Origin: Eleusine coracana subsp. coracana
Taxonomy: Eukaryota > Streptophyta > Magnoliopsida > Poales > Poaceae
Reading direction: 5' to 3'
NCBI GenBank assembly: GCA_032690845.1
Contig: CM064420.1
Coordinates: 62,050,707-62,114,706, forward strand
Length of the DNA: 64,000 nucleotides
Within the stretch, counting starts at the first letter, position 1. The number at the start of each line of letters is the position of its first letter. Both the position numbers and the translations under genes were made by a program. This document shows, in pieces, positions 23,169-33,718 of this stretch. The notes under the pieces are model-generated. The model ran no database searches. It was not told the origin of the DNA and saw only the letters and a program-made list of their open reading frames with translations.

Positions 23169-24614
23169 ATGCTGCGCAGCTCCCTCGTCGACGTCGCGGT
23201 GGCGGCCGTCGCCACCGCCGTCCTCGCACTACTCGTGCCGGCCGTCCATGCCGAGATCAGGACGACGCCCGTGGTTTCGGACCCGCGGCCCATCGTCTTC
23301 TTCGAGCAGTTCGGCTTCGCGCGCGGCGGCAAGGCCACGCTCTCCATAAGCCTCGCGTCGTGGCGGATCCGGCCCGACTCGCCCCTCAAAACCGTGGACG
23401 CCAGCCTCATGGGCTTCGTCCTCATCTCCGGCGCGCAGTTCCCGAGCATCAACAACCAGACCGAGTACGCCGACGCGGACCCGGGCGGCGGGACCCGCTT
23501 CTGCGTGCTGACGAGCGGGCACGCGCTCCCCGTGCTCCGTCTCAACGACGTCCCGCCGGGCGGGGCCGCCAGTACGGTCACCGTCGACGAGCCCGGCGAG
23601 TACGCCGTCGTGTTCAGCAACTGCCAGGACGGCGTCGAGGTCACCATGGACGTGCGCACCGAGATGTACAACGTTCGTGGTCCTGACGGGGCGAGGGACT
23701 ACCTCCCCGTGGGGCTGCAGCCGCTGCCGGCCATCTACGCGTGCGTGTCGGCGGTGTACGCCGCGTTCCTGGCGGCGTGGGCGTGGGCGTGCGCGCGGCG
23801 GCGCGACGCGGCGGAGCGGATCCACGCCGTCATGGGCGCGCTGCTGCTGTTCAAGACGCTCAAGACGGCGTGCGCGGCGGAGGACGCCTGGTTCGTGGAG
23901 CGCATCGGCACGCCGCACGGGTGGGACGTCGCCTTCTACGTCTTCGGCTTCTTCAAGGGCGTCCTGCTCTTCACCGTCATCGTGCTCATCGGCACCGGAT
24001 GGTCGTTCCTCAAACCGTACCTCCAGGTTAATTAAATTATTTTGCAAAATCAGTCATCGATCGATATTGCAATGCTGTTTTTCTTTCCTTTTGATTTCCA
24101 ACAACATTATTGCAAGCAGGAGCGGGACAAGAGCGTGCTGATGATCGTGATCCCGCTGCAAGTGATCGAGAACCTGGTGCTGGTGGTGATCGGCGAGACC
24201 GGGCCGACGGGGCGGGACTGGGTGGTGTGGAACCAGGTTTTCCTGCTGGTGGACGTGATCTGCTGCTGCGCCATCTTCTTCCCCATCATCTGGTCCATCC
24301 GCAGCCTGCGGGAGGCCTCCAAGACCGACGGCAAGGCGGCGCGCAACCTGCACAAGCTCACGCTCTTCAAGCGCTTCTACGTCGTCGTCGTCGGGTACCT
24401 CTACTTCACCCGGATCATCGTGTCCGCGTTCCTCGCCGTGCTCAGCTACAGGTACAAGTGGGGCGTCAATGTCGCCGTCGAGGCCGCCAGCTTCGCCTTC
24501 TACCTGTTCGTGTTCTACAACTTCCAGCCCGTGGAGAGGAACCCGTATTTGTACATTTGCGAGGAGGAAGAGACCGCCGCCGAGGGGCTGGAGATGGATA
24601 ACGGAGCATTTTGA
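23169..24614 (+). CDS. GPR107/Lung-7TM-like membrane protein
   Basis: Predicted seven-span protein of the GPR107/108 (Lung_7-TM_R) family, in plants listed as candidate GPCRs and placed in Golgi/endosomal membranes. Two exons, 23169-24026 and 24120-24614, give 450 residues. It has an N-terminal signal peptide (VAAVATAVLALLVPAVHA), then a luminal domain with the family strings EIRTTPVVSD, FFEQFGFARGG and FSNCQDGVEVTM. Hydrophobic spans follow from about residue 187, among them LPAIYACVSAVYAAFL, GVLLFTVIVLIGTGWSFLKP and VVVVGYLYFTRIIV. Seven spans fit by eye. The acidic C-terminus ends DNGAF. The intron falls after KPYLQ, and the next exon starts ERDKSVLMIVIPLQVIENL, a conserved family segment. 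Length fits the family. A 56-bp piece recurs at 25387. Confidence 0.9.
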
Positions 24615-24837
24615 GAACGCAGGTGTTGTTCTCTGCGATTAGATCTTAATACGCATTATTAGCGGCTATATAGGATGGCGTACTTACGTGACATATTGTT
24701 CGGGCTCCTGCTGGAAACGGCAGTGATGTTTTTCTCTCTTTTACAATGAGGATATATGCCGTTGTAATAATACAATAATTTTGACATAGGGTGATAGAAA
24801 TTTACAGATGAAAATTTGAGGTGTTGTTCCTGACCTT
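24615..24837 (+). other. 3' flank of the GPR107-like gene
   Basis: AT-rich, non-coding, probably the 3' UTR. It ends where repeat L1 begins. Confidence 0.5.
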
Positions 24838-25387
24838 GTTGTGTTGTTGAAGGTGTCGGACATGACAGTGACGTCGTCCAAATCGATGCGCGTCGGAGAA
24901 GGCCAGTGTGGCTACTGGCTAGGAACGCCGCGTTTCAGACGACGAAGCCGAGACACACCTCTTGCGGCGGGAATGGACGACACCGGCGTCCAAATCGATG
25001 AGAGACGGGGGGATGGACAGCACCGAGTCCACCAGGCGCTTCCTTTCCTGGCTCATCTTGCCGCCACCTGGTTCTCCTCCTCGCCGGCGGGTGGCGTTGG
25101 CCGCGGATACCGCGGTTCATGTCAACGAGGGGTCAGAAGGGGGCGGTCGCTATTTCGTTTCCCGACTGGGGTGGGTCGGTATTTCATTTACCGACCACCC
25201 TTGATCGCTGCTAGCCGTCCGTTATTTATCCCGCGGCCTAAATAAAAAGCAGTCTTGGGCCGGCAGCCGAATGCATTAGTTACAGGCCGTGTGAAGCCCA
25301 TCACGCAGCCCAAGTATCAGCATGTGTCGACTAAATTTCCAGCCCATCATCACGTGGATTATGCTCGAATTGGTCGGTTCCAAAACG
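24838..25387 (+). repeat. Repeat L1 (about 550 bp; copies at 26167 and, inverted, at 62240)
   Basis: Words shared with 26167-26698: GTGTTGTTGAAGGTGTC, GGCTACTGGCTAGGAACGCC, CTCCTCCTCGCCGGCGGGTG and TTTCATTTACCGACCACCC. The inverted form lies at about 62240-62830. Open frames differ between copies, so it is probably non-coding. The class is not recognised. Confidence 0.7.
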
Positions 25388-25442
25388 TTGCCGTCGAGGC
25401 AGCCAGCTTCGCCTTCTACCTGTTCGTATTCTACAACTTCCC
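25387..25442 (+). pseudogene. Duplicated 56-bp fragment of the GPR107-like exon 2
   Basis: This matches 24471-24526 with about three substitutions and keeps the peptide EAASFAFYLFVFYNF, then ends abruptly. It is fused between repeat L1 and the left inverted-repeat arm. Too short to act as a gene; it marks a rearrangement junction. Confidence 0.85.
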
Positions 25443-26166
25443 CTGAATATCTCAAAACAGATGATCCCCATACAATGGAAGCAATGCGGAGTCATGGACT
25501 TCGCCGGGTATCCCACCGGCATTATTAACCTCGCAAAGTCCACGACATCCTTGACTGATAAGTTATTTCCACTTGTGTCATCCTCACTAGCAAAGTTCCC
25601 CATTGCATCCCAAGCAAGGGGAAAACAAGGACTTTTCCGCTGTCCCAAGAGCTACCGCCGAGTAATGTATGCCCGTGTCCAGGCACTGGAGACACGGACG
25701 CTCTTGGATCTATCTCTGACTTTGAATTAACAGAGCGATTTTACGCATGATCTGAACTCTGACATCACCCAACTGCCTCGCGATTGGCCTCTGCTCCCAA
25801 TTTGCTGTACCTGCTAAAACGATCTTTTCTTATTTAGCAGCTTGCTGTGGTTGTTAGACGGGACAGGAACGTTGTGTCACGCGAGGTGACAGCCACGAGA
25901 CTTATAATTTTAACAGAAAATTTCTACGGGTATACGTACAGCGACGAACAGACGGGAGAAAGCTAGGTCATCGCGGCGCCGTAACACGTTACAGAGTCGT
26001 AATAACTCGATGCGCACGACGTAGGGAGTGAAAAGGAAAGGCCATGGAATGGAATGGAACCACGTCCTCCTCCTCTGCCTCCATTGTCCGCTCGATCGGC
26101 TCCGTCATTGGCGTCGGCGCGGCGACGGCGACGCGAGCGCGCCTTCCGATCTTGTCGTTCCTTGAC

Positions 26167-26698
26167 CTTGTTGTGTTGTTGAAGGTGTCCGACAAGGCAG
26201 TGACGGCGTCCAGATTCGCGTTGGAGAAGGACGGAGTGGCTACTGGCTAGGAACGCCGCGTTTCGGACGACGAAGCCGACGCACCACCACCTCCGTCGTG
26301 GGGAGTCAGAGCTCTCTACTCCGATCAGTGATCACACGCTTGGCACGTGATCGACGACATCGAGGCGCTTATTTTACTGGATCCTCTTTCCGCCTCCCGG
26401 TTCTCCTCCTCGCCGGCGGGTGGAGTTGGTCGCGGCCACCGTGGTTCATGTCAACGAGGGGTCATCAGAGGGGGCGGTCGCTATTTTGTTTCCCGACCAG
26501 GGTGGTCGGTATTTCATTTACCGACCACCCCCTAGGTCGCTGCGAGCCATCCGTTGTTTATCCTGCGGCCTGAATAAAAAGCAGTCTTGGGCCGGCAGCC
26601 GAAACCACTAGTTCCAGGCCGTGTGAAGCCCAGCATGCGCACGCACGTGTCAAGGGGTTGTGTCGTCTAAATTTCCAGCCCATCATCACGTAGATTAC
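26167..26698 (+). repeat. Repeat L2, direct copy of L1
   Basis: About 530 bp similar to 24838-25387 in the same orientation. It ends with the CCCATCATCACGTAGATTA region. Together with the inverted copy it forms a three-member family limited to the two arms and their left edge within this window. Confidence 0.7.
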
Positions 26699-26969
26699 GG
26701 CCCTAAATATACGTTGCTATATCTTCTCGAACGAAAATTGAATTCTAGGTCAATAGAAGCCATTCCGGTTACAGTACGTAGTAGATTTATACAAAAAAAA
26801 AAAATCCTCGACATAGGAATTTATACATGATGATGAAAAATTGCATCTAATCTGTGCTAAAATTAGGTAAAGAAAAAAAAACTGAGAATCTATCATTGAT
26901 GAAAATTTGGGCGACAAAAACCATGCCCAACTACTAAACCACAAGGTCGATCGACGTCGTCGAAAACCG

Positions 26970-28506
26970 TCAGGTCCCCTGCTGCGACGCCACCACCGCC
27001 GCGTCGACGTGGTGCATATGGCACGGCGCCCGCAGTACGCCTTCATCACCGACCCGCCTGGCGAGGCACCGCACCAGCTGCCTCTGGCGACCCTCGCTGT
27101 ACTCGTCCTTGGCCGTCAATGACTGCACCGTGACGATCACGTCAAACGCCGCGGTCCCGGCGCGCATGTCCGCCGCGAGGCTGACCAGCACGGACCCCAG
27201 CACATGGACCGTCGTGCCCCACGCCAGGCCAGGCCCCACCTGCGCTGACTTGCCCTTGCCGGAGCACAAGTACGGCGCGGGCGTGCCGGCGAGCCGGACG
27301 CCGTCGTAGGACACGTCTAGCGCCGAGCCCACCTTGAGGCAGGCGCGCTTCATGAGGTTGCGCGACTCGACACAGAGGGTGAGGTTGAACTTGTTGACGT
27401 TATATGGGATTGGTCTATTAATAATAATAATAATTTCTAAAAAATCTTAAAGACCTATTCATGAGTGGTGTGAGTATAAAGGTTTAGTCTTATATTGTTG
27501 GTGGAGGTGGAGAGAGTCTAACTTATAAGGTTGGTTGCTCTACCATCTCTTGCAAGCGTGTGGATGGGAGCAAGGAAGAACACACGCATCACCTATATGA
27601 ATGGTCCGCCGAAATTATGTCCCTTCCATTACGGGGGTGTGGCTTCATTTTTTACTTTCTTTTTGCTGCGTATTTTATATAATTAATTATAGAAATCGAC
27701 AAATTAATATGGTAACCGATTCGGTTGCGGAACGCCCAATCCTAACGGTTCCTTCATATAAATACGTACGGGTACCGTCGCAAATCTAATCACGCAATCG
27801 ACTAGGATTTTGCCTCTCGTTGTTGTTGCGTCGCCAATTCTTCTCCATCCCGATTATCGGCGTGCACCGACGAACGGGAGAGCAGGTCTCCGGAACCGTC
27901 GTCCTTTACGATCCTGCACCAGAAGAGGACGAATAAGGTTTTTGAGAAGCGTTCTACGCGACTGCTCGATCGCTTTCTCGTCTTCATTAAGCTCATCGCT
28001 ACGGCTCGTTTTCCTCGTCGTCGAGTCGGTCTCACCCGCCGTCGTCAACAACGTGACGGTGCTGTACGTCGTCACCACCTCCTCTACCCAGTGCAGAAGG
28101 AAACATACGTACTCTTATCTTACACCATGTATTTCATACTAGCTTTCGTAGTCTATTTATTTATGACGGATGTTGCTAATATGGTAGATGCTATATTTTT
28201 ATTTGTCTTAATAAACCTGTCTAGATTTTGCGTAGACTTGTCTAATTTATTATACAATCTATTAATTATACTTATGATTTATTTTTAAATTAATATAAAC
28301 TAAAAGTGCTAACTTATCCAACAGAAATCCGGGTGCAGCGTGAGGTTTGTTGCCGAGTCGAGGCCGGACGCGGAGGTGATCGCGGCGTAGTAACGCGGGT
28401 GCCTGGAGTCCAGGACGATGATCGTCTCCAACGGGACGAAGATCGCCGCAAACACGAGTACGCCGCACATCAGATAACAGAATGCCATGCATTCGTTGTC
28501 CCTCAT
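26970..28506 (-). pseudogene. LEA_2-like membrane protein G1, split by a solo LTR
   Basis: On -, ATG at 28506 opens MRDNECMAFCYLMCGVLV, with one TM span, then HPRYYAAITSASGLDSATN and HPDF. The frame then runs into a solo LTR (27392-28323) and stops. It resumes beyond it with FNLTLCVESRNLMKRACLKV and runs to the stop at 26970. Family marks in the second part: Cys in KRAC, the VSYDGV motif and Cys in PYLCSG. The intact protein would have been about 190 residues, near the length of the other cluster genes. The copy at 60446-61982 carries the same insertion, so it was broken before duplication. Confidence 0.85.
27392..28323 (+). mobile_element. Solo LTR, 932 bp, inside pseudogene G1
   Basis: It starts TGTTGACGTTATATGGG and ends CTTATCCAACA, the TG...CA ends of an LTR. 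Flanks GAACT (27387-27391) and GAAAT (28324-28328) are a 5-bp target duplication with one change. A TATAAATA box lies at 27757-27764, as in an LTR promoter. No internal retrotransposon domain remains, so it is a solo LTR left by recombination. The copy at 60629-61560 has the same length and the same mutated flanks. Confidence 0.88.
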
Positions 28507-28587
28507 GATCGATCCTGTGGTGGTGGACGCTTCTTCTCCGGATGGGCAGGGTTAGCGTTTTGTTTATGTAGGCATAGGGCTTGAGAA

Positions 28588-28690
28588 CTGGGCATGGCCC
28601 AGGTGGTTAGCGCCGCTGGTGGAGGTTGTGCGTGCACCCTGCGTGGGTTGAGTTCTAGGACTCGCAATTCTGCGTTTCACTCAAAAAAAT
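28588..28690 (+). mobile_element. tRNA-derived SINE
   Basis: It has an A box (TGGCCCAGGTGG, 28595-28606) and a degenerate B box (GGTTGAGTTCT, 28646-28656) at normal spacing, then an A-rich end (TCAAAAAAAT). The pattern fits grass Au/p-SINE-like elements. It lies at the outer edge of the left inverted-repeat arm. Confidence 0.65.
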
Positions 28691-28752
28691 CCTCCTCGCT
28701 TTAGATAAGGACTCACACCATAACTTATACGATCCTGGTCATGAACGCTTCT

Positions 28753-30715
28753 CACTATCCAAAATCCGAAATTTGCCGTATGTCGCATTCTTCACCGTGT
28801 GCTTTCACTCGGACACACGGTAAAAAGGTCGCAAAGAGACGATACACGGCATAACCTTGATTTGCCATATGTCCCAATGGTTCGCCGTGTGTCCTCTTGC
28901 TGGCACACGGCGAAGACTCACCCTTGTCCTGGCACACGGTAAAGACCCCTATAAAACTTCTCCAATTCACTTAAAATTTTTTCTCCATTCAACTCATATT
29001 GCTTGGTACCTTATGTTCCAATTTAGGGCATTTTCCACTATGCTTACTATTTTTATAAATTTTATTTCATACAAAAGATTTTTTTAGTCTAAGTTAAATT
29101 TGAACTATAAGTGCATAAAATAATAGACTAAAATAAATCAAAAAATAATATTCATGATATTGAGGCTAGTATAAGACCTTTTGTAGTGGTTGGGATAAAT
29201 TTTTATAAATCGTATTCACGAAACGTTAATTTGAAAGTTGCGTAGAATAGTATTTAAATCATATAAAATCCAAATGATGTCAAAAAATCATGAAATTTGT
29301 TCCTGTATCTTCTTATCATAAACGTTTAATGTGATAAATAGTTGAGCTGGTTTTTCATAAATTATCACGTATGATGCTTATAAACGGAATGCCGACCAGG
29401 TAGTTTCTTTTCTATTGTACAGTTCGGTTCTGTTGACATTTAGGTAGGCTTTTTTTCAGGCTCGGTATTTTTATTTGTTTCATTCTACAGTCAACATTTC
29501 GAATGCAAAAAACTGAAAGTGTTGAATTCTAGATATGCACAAATTATTGATAAGTCCTCCATGTGGCAAGATCAGCAGGAACGATAGCACCTTAGATATA
29601 CGTTCTTTTTTTTTCTTCATTTTTCATGATCAATGTGTACTCTTTTTTGTAGTGACCCATCCTTGCTCAATATGTTGAACGAGAATGTCAACATCTTTCC
29701 CTCGCAAGCATTTCAAACTGTAGATGATGAACAAGAAGAATGCCCAAGTCATGACATATTAGAAACCATATTTATTTGCTCATGACATATTTGAAGCCAT
29801 GTTTTCTAATGGCAGGTCAACTACATCTAAGAACTGTTCAAGCAGAGGGACAAGAAGAAAGCCTTTCACAACGACGGGATCATTAATCTTGTGGATGTGG
29901 TAAATAATCTTCCCTCCCATTTACTTCGTTATTAAACAGATCCACTTTCATCCATCCATTTACGAACACTTGCTTATGTGAAAGTTCTGAATTCTTATGT
30001 AACAACAGATTTTTTCTGAATGTGCATCAGCCACCATCATCATTTATTGGAACAATGGAAGAGTACATCAGAGAAGCACCCAGAACTGATCATGTATCAA
30101 ATAAGACCGTAGTGAGTTTTTCCCTCTTTTCTGTTTTTGAGAAATAGTCTTTAAGCTTTATATAAATTGTACATATTCTGCCTGTGTGTTATCTGCTGTT
30201 AAACTCTACGGAAGTTTTGTACCGAATATGCATTGTATTTCTTCCCTATTTAAAGCCCAGTTGCCTATTACCTACAGTTCGGTGTCCTATGATCAGATAA
30301 TACTTTTAGGCTAGTAAATCCTGTCTAATAAAGTTCTTGAATTGATCATGAAAAATTGAGTGCCTCCATCCAACTTAACAGGAATACCGGCAAAGCATTG
30401 TATTTTTATTGCAGTTATATTGCAATTTAGACTAAAATGTGTATTTTTTTATTTTTTCATATACCTTTCGTCGTGTGTCCAGGATGTGACACACGGTGAA
30501 GTCAAGGCCTTTGCCGTGTGCCCAGGGTATGGCACACGACAAAAACCTTTGTCGTGTGCGCGTCAAAAGGCACACGGCAAAGCGGCCTTCGCCGTCTATC
30601 CTGTTCGCCGTCGGGCCTTCGCCGTAGGCCGCATACGGCGAACCTCTTCGCCATGTGTTTTTTGGTCTTTGCCGTGTGCCTGTGGCACACGACGAACGTT
30701 GGGATTCCGGTAGTG
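28753..30715. mobile_element. Non-autonomous CACTA transposon, about 1.96 kb
   Basis: Left end CACTATCCAAAATCCG; right end CGGAATCCC read inverted as GGGATTCCGGTAGTG. The 3-bp target duplication TCT is present on both sides (28750-28752, 30716-30718). Subterminal regions are full of GCCGTGTG/CACACGGC words (28790-28945 and 30470-30690), the usual transposase binding array of grass CACTA elements. It carries captured host exons (29816-30108) and no transposase. Confidence 0.88.
29816..30108 (+). pseudogene. Captured clathrin-assembly (ANTH/AP180-like) exon fragments
   Basis: Two exon-like pieces with splice-like borders lie inside the CACTA element. Piece 1 (29816-29899, after GGCAG) reads AFHNDGIINLVDV in one frame, matching NDGIINLVDMFF of plant ANTH clathrin-assembly proteins, but has a stop near its start. 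Piece 2 (30031-30108, after GCATCAG) reads PPSSFIGTMEEYIREAP, matching the PPPSFLATMEEYIKEAP segment of the same family. The exon between them is missing. Non-functional gene fragment. Confidence 0.8.
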
Positions 30716-31474
30716 TCTCTGGATTGGGATGTTCGTTGAGTTGGTTTCCTGGGACCACCAGGGTTGGCGTTTGTTATGTAGGCATGGGCTTGTTAGGTAT
30801 CGATAGTTGGCGAAAGGACGTGTCAGAGTTTTTACGTAGATGGCATGCCGTCGTGCCGATCAGAGTCTTTTTTCTTTTTTTTAAAAAAGCAGTAGCACTA
30901 CCATTTATTAAGATAAAAAAAGAAATTACAACTTAAGGTTACAGACACTAACCTGGTAAAACCACCAGGTCTGAGCGCGCCGTATCAGAGAAAACGATGA
31001 TAAGGATTTCACGTTAAAATGCTACAATGAATGAAAAAATTGGAAATTTTTGTGTAGGCGGCACGGACTCGTGTTGGACGAAGTTTCGTGTTAGTGTCTT
31101 TTCTGGTTCACAAGTTGAGGGAATTGGGATTTAAAACGAGTCAACTCAAAAGATAACACATTGTAGGATCGTCATCTTGTCATGCATCATGAGCAACGCA
31201 ACAATGGAATTTTTTGTAATATTTTTAGCTCAACCAGTATATGCCATAATTGCATATACGAGAGCAAGGAAAATAAACATTGTGGAGTACATTTAAATAA
31301 CACGGATCGAGAATTTCCTGAAGAGTGAATATGATTACAACCAACTGGAACTTTTTTTTCAAGAAAACACCGATGTAACAGCTTAAGATGTCAATGGTGC
31401 GACAATATGAAAGAAGATTTACGCAGAGATCTTGACGATTTAGACCGGATCAATCCGAACAGCTAGCTGTTCCA
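30716..31474. other. Spacer with a relic of the LEA_2-like 5' flank
   Basis: 30719-30800 (GGATTGGGATGTTCG, then TGTTATGTAGGCATGGGC) matches the upstream flank of the right-arm pseudogene near 60330-60415. Together with 28725-28752 it is a second partial copy of that flank, split by the CACTA element. The remainder is unassigned. Confidence 0.55.
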
Positions 31475-31870
31475 TGCATGGCGGCGGAGCATGGGCGTTT
31501 CTCTCTCCATGCGGCAACGCCGGTGGGGCAACCTTAGCTTGGCCATGCACGACACCTCAACCTGTTCATACGAATAGGATTTCGGGCCCGGTTCCAGGTC
31601 GAACTTGACGCTGAACTCAGCCACGCCACGCCACGCCACGCCGCAGGTCGCTCGCGAGAGCGTCCCTGATCATCTTCGGCACGAGCACGGCGTTACCCCA
31701 CGCGACGACGGACCCCTGCTCCCCGGACTGCCGCAGGAGGACGCAGAAGCTCGGCACCGGCAGGGGCCCGCTGGCGAGCTCCACGCCGCGGTATTATGAC
31801 ACCGCAGCGACGAAGCGCCGACCAGGCACCAGCCCCTCGTGATGCTTGGCGTTGGCGAGGTGAGGCCCTC
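31475..31870 (-). pseudogene. LEA_2-like relic G2b (C-terminal part)
   Basis: On -, one frame reads YRGVELASGPLPVPSFCVLL, then GSVVAWGNAVLVPKMIRDAL and SDLRRG. This matches G8 at YRGAVLAQGPAPGFC and VMAWGSAVAVP. A TAA lies just before the YRG motif. After SDLRRG a run of CCACG units (31619-31638) shifts the frame; the sequence then continues as AEFSVKFDLEPG in another frame. No start is present. It directly follows G2, so the two may have been joined by unequal exchange. Confidence 0.7.
31619..31641 (-). repeat. CCACG pentanucleotide run
   Basis: Four CCACG-type units in a row within relic G2b. Fewer units would keep the frame, so the expansion is one visible cause of decay. Confidence 0.75.
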
Positions 31871-31884
31871 CAAGGACGGAGGTA

Positions 31885-32449
31885 ATACTTCTGGTCTAAC
31901 TTGTAGAGCTGGACATTGAACATGGCCTCTCCGCTCCTGATCTCCCTGGCGAGGGTGTCAATCAGAAACCCCGGCACGGGCACATTGCTCCCGCTCGCCA
32001 CGACGGGGCGATCGGTAGATTCAAGCGGCCCCACGCACATCTCGGGCACGTCGCCAGTGGCCAGGGGGAGATCGTTGTACGAGTACGAGAGCTTGATGAT
32101 CGTGTTGGGGCCGATGCACGCGCCGTACAACCTGCTCTTGGAAGCGATGCCCACGGTCAGGTTGAACGCCGGGTTGAGCAGCACCCCGTCTTGCTTCATC
32201 TCCGACACCGGATTCGTCAGCCCGGAGATGCCGGTGATGACGATGTCGTAGTGCGCGGCGACACCGAGGATTCGTTCGCGTACCAAATTAAGGCCGCGAT
32301 GAGAAGGATTACCATAGGGCGATGATTCCGCACACGCGGTCCGAGGGTGTGCGTGTGTTCTCCTTCTCCTGCCGGCGACGAGAGGAGCCGCCGTACTCGT
32401 TGTAGCGAGGCAGCACAGGCTGGTGTTCCTCGTTGGAGTAGGCGCCCAT
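31885..32449 (-). pseudogene. LEA_2-like membrane protein G2, frameshifted
   Basis: On -, ATG at 32449 gives MGAYSNEEHQPVLPRYNEYG, close to intact G4 (MGAYANEEQPVLPRYNGGYS). The frame then ends in a stop after VCGIIALW. The TM part (LLIAALIWYANESSVSP) is in a second frame, and the extracellular part (AHYDIVITGISGLTNPVSEM to SGEAMFNVQLYKLDQKYY) is in a third. At least two indels therefore break it. After QKYY similarity to G4 is lost and relic G2b follows. Family Cys residues (YGACI, EMCVGP) and the LSYSYNDLPLA motif are kept. Confidence 0.8.
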
Positions 32450-33179
32450 ATAGTTACCTCCATCCGTAAACAGATCTATCTAGGGTTTTGACTGGGTAAT
32501 TATCTCCTTGGAATAATTGTGATTTCGGTAGGGATATATATAAGTGGAGGACCCTTCGCTTTGTGCTGTTGCTTTTTTTTTTAATGAACATTGTTGTGCT
32601 GTTGCCGAGTTTCGCTCCGTCTCTCCGTGTGAGCAGGAAGGATCGACAAACGGTTCCTAACAAAATCCCGAAAAGCACGGTATGTTGCAGATCGAGATGA
32701 GAGTGCCCTGATTTGAGATCGTGATGAGAGTGCTCCTGACTTTTTTTTTTTCAATTGAGAGTGCTCCTGACTTGAGATCGAGATCATGGGTAAAATGCCA
32801 TTGTGGAAGGAACTCTGCAAAATCCCGGTACCAGCAAAGATGAGAATGCTTGCATGGAAGCGTTGATCTTTGGAGAACTGGTTGCCACTTGTGAGTATAT
32901 GTGTATGTGAGCATGTATATATATGTTCAAAAGCATTTTGTGTTTTTATAATCAAAATTTACTTGTCGAGAACCATTGCATCAGACTCCAAACCGGGCGC
33001 AGCCTTGTCTAAAATGTCTTTTTATTGAACTAATCTTGTTGAAAATAAAATAATTAATATTTTTAGATAATGTGCATCATCATTCTTCTAAAAATTATAG
33101 AACTTACATTCTTCTAGATATAGATGGTGTACATTATATCAAAAATAGGAAGTAACAAAAAAGCAGCCTACAAAAATCC
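32450..33179. other. G2 upstream region and spacer
   Basis: On -, the G2 leader contains AAAACCCTAGATAGATCTGT, similar to that of G4. A small tandem repeat of GAGAGTGCTCCTGACTT/GAGTGCCCTGATTTGAGATC words lies near 32697-32780. The rest is AT-rich. Confidence 0.5.
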
Positions 33180-33554
33180 GGGTCTGATTGGTTACCTGTA
33201 GATGCCTTAGCCTGGTCCGTCAGATGCAAGAGTCCAATGATTGGTTGTCTGGACGGGTGTTTGAATCTGGCTCAAATGATGCAAATCACCCATCCCAGCC
33301 AGGCTCCGCGGAAACGAAAATAGATTCCGTTTCTAGCGAGCCTGGCTGGCGCCGTGCACGCGCATGCAGTGGGTCTTCGTGCCAACACTCATTCAATGCA
33401 GTTGAGGATGTGAACCAATCACCATCGCGAAACAACCAGACTCAACGGGACAAACAAACTAATCAAGCATGCATGTACATGCATATTCTGGCTCTGCTTG
33501 GCCTGGCTCTGGTGAGCAGGGTGGCCCGATCATATACGGCAACCAATCACACCC
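33180..33554. mobile_element. MITE, superfamily unassigned
   Basis: Ends GGGTCTGATTGGTT and AACCAATCACACCC are inverted repeats with one mismatch over 14 bases. Flanking octamers AAAAATCC and TAAAATTC share 6 of 8 positions, which would suit hAT, but the case is weak. The interior has long self-complementary words (CCAGCCAGGCT and AGCCTGGCTGG). Non-coding. Confidence 0.6.
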
Positions 33555-33718
33555 TAAAATTCTGCTGCTGCATACACCAAGCTAGACTAATAGATGGCAT
33601 GTCGCCGCTCTCAAAATAGATTCCACCGGCTGCCTACACCAAGCTAGGCTTGACTAATCTAGCTCCCGTTGCGCCGGCTCTGGAGTGCTAAACGATGGCT
33701 GCTGTTCCAGCACGTTTT

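Larger units (their letters stand above)
25443..28590. repeat. Left arm of large inverted repeat
   Basis: Collinear, in reverse complement, with about 60340-63570. Outer portions differ by clear substitutions and small indels. From about 26700 to 28418 I saw only one mismatch in the stretches compared, and predicted peptides of up to 127 residues are identical in both arms. The arm contains repeat L2, the solo-LTR-broken LEA_2-like pseudogene G1 and spacer. The loop between arms is about 32 kb. Confidence 0.9.

Noticed and set aside
23229..24047. 272-codon - frame opposite the GPR107-like exon 1
   Set aside because: Mirror frame of a GC-rich exon; the + strand encodes a signal peptide, TM spans and a correct splice to exon 2.
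27810..28142. Frames inside the solo LTR (also at 60810-61142)
   Set aside because: They lie wholly within an LTR with TG...CA ends and a target duplication; identical in both arms only because the arms are duplicated.
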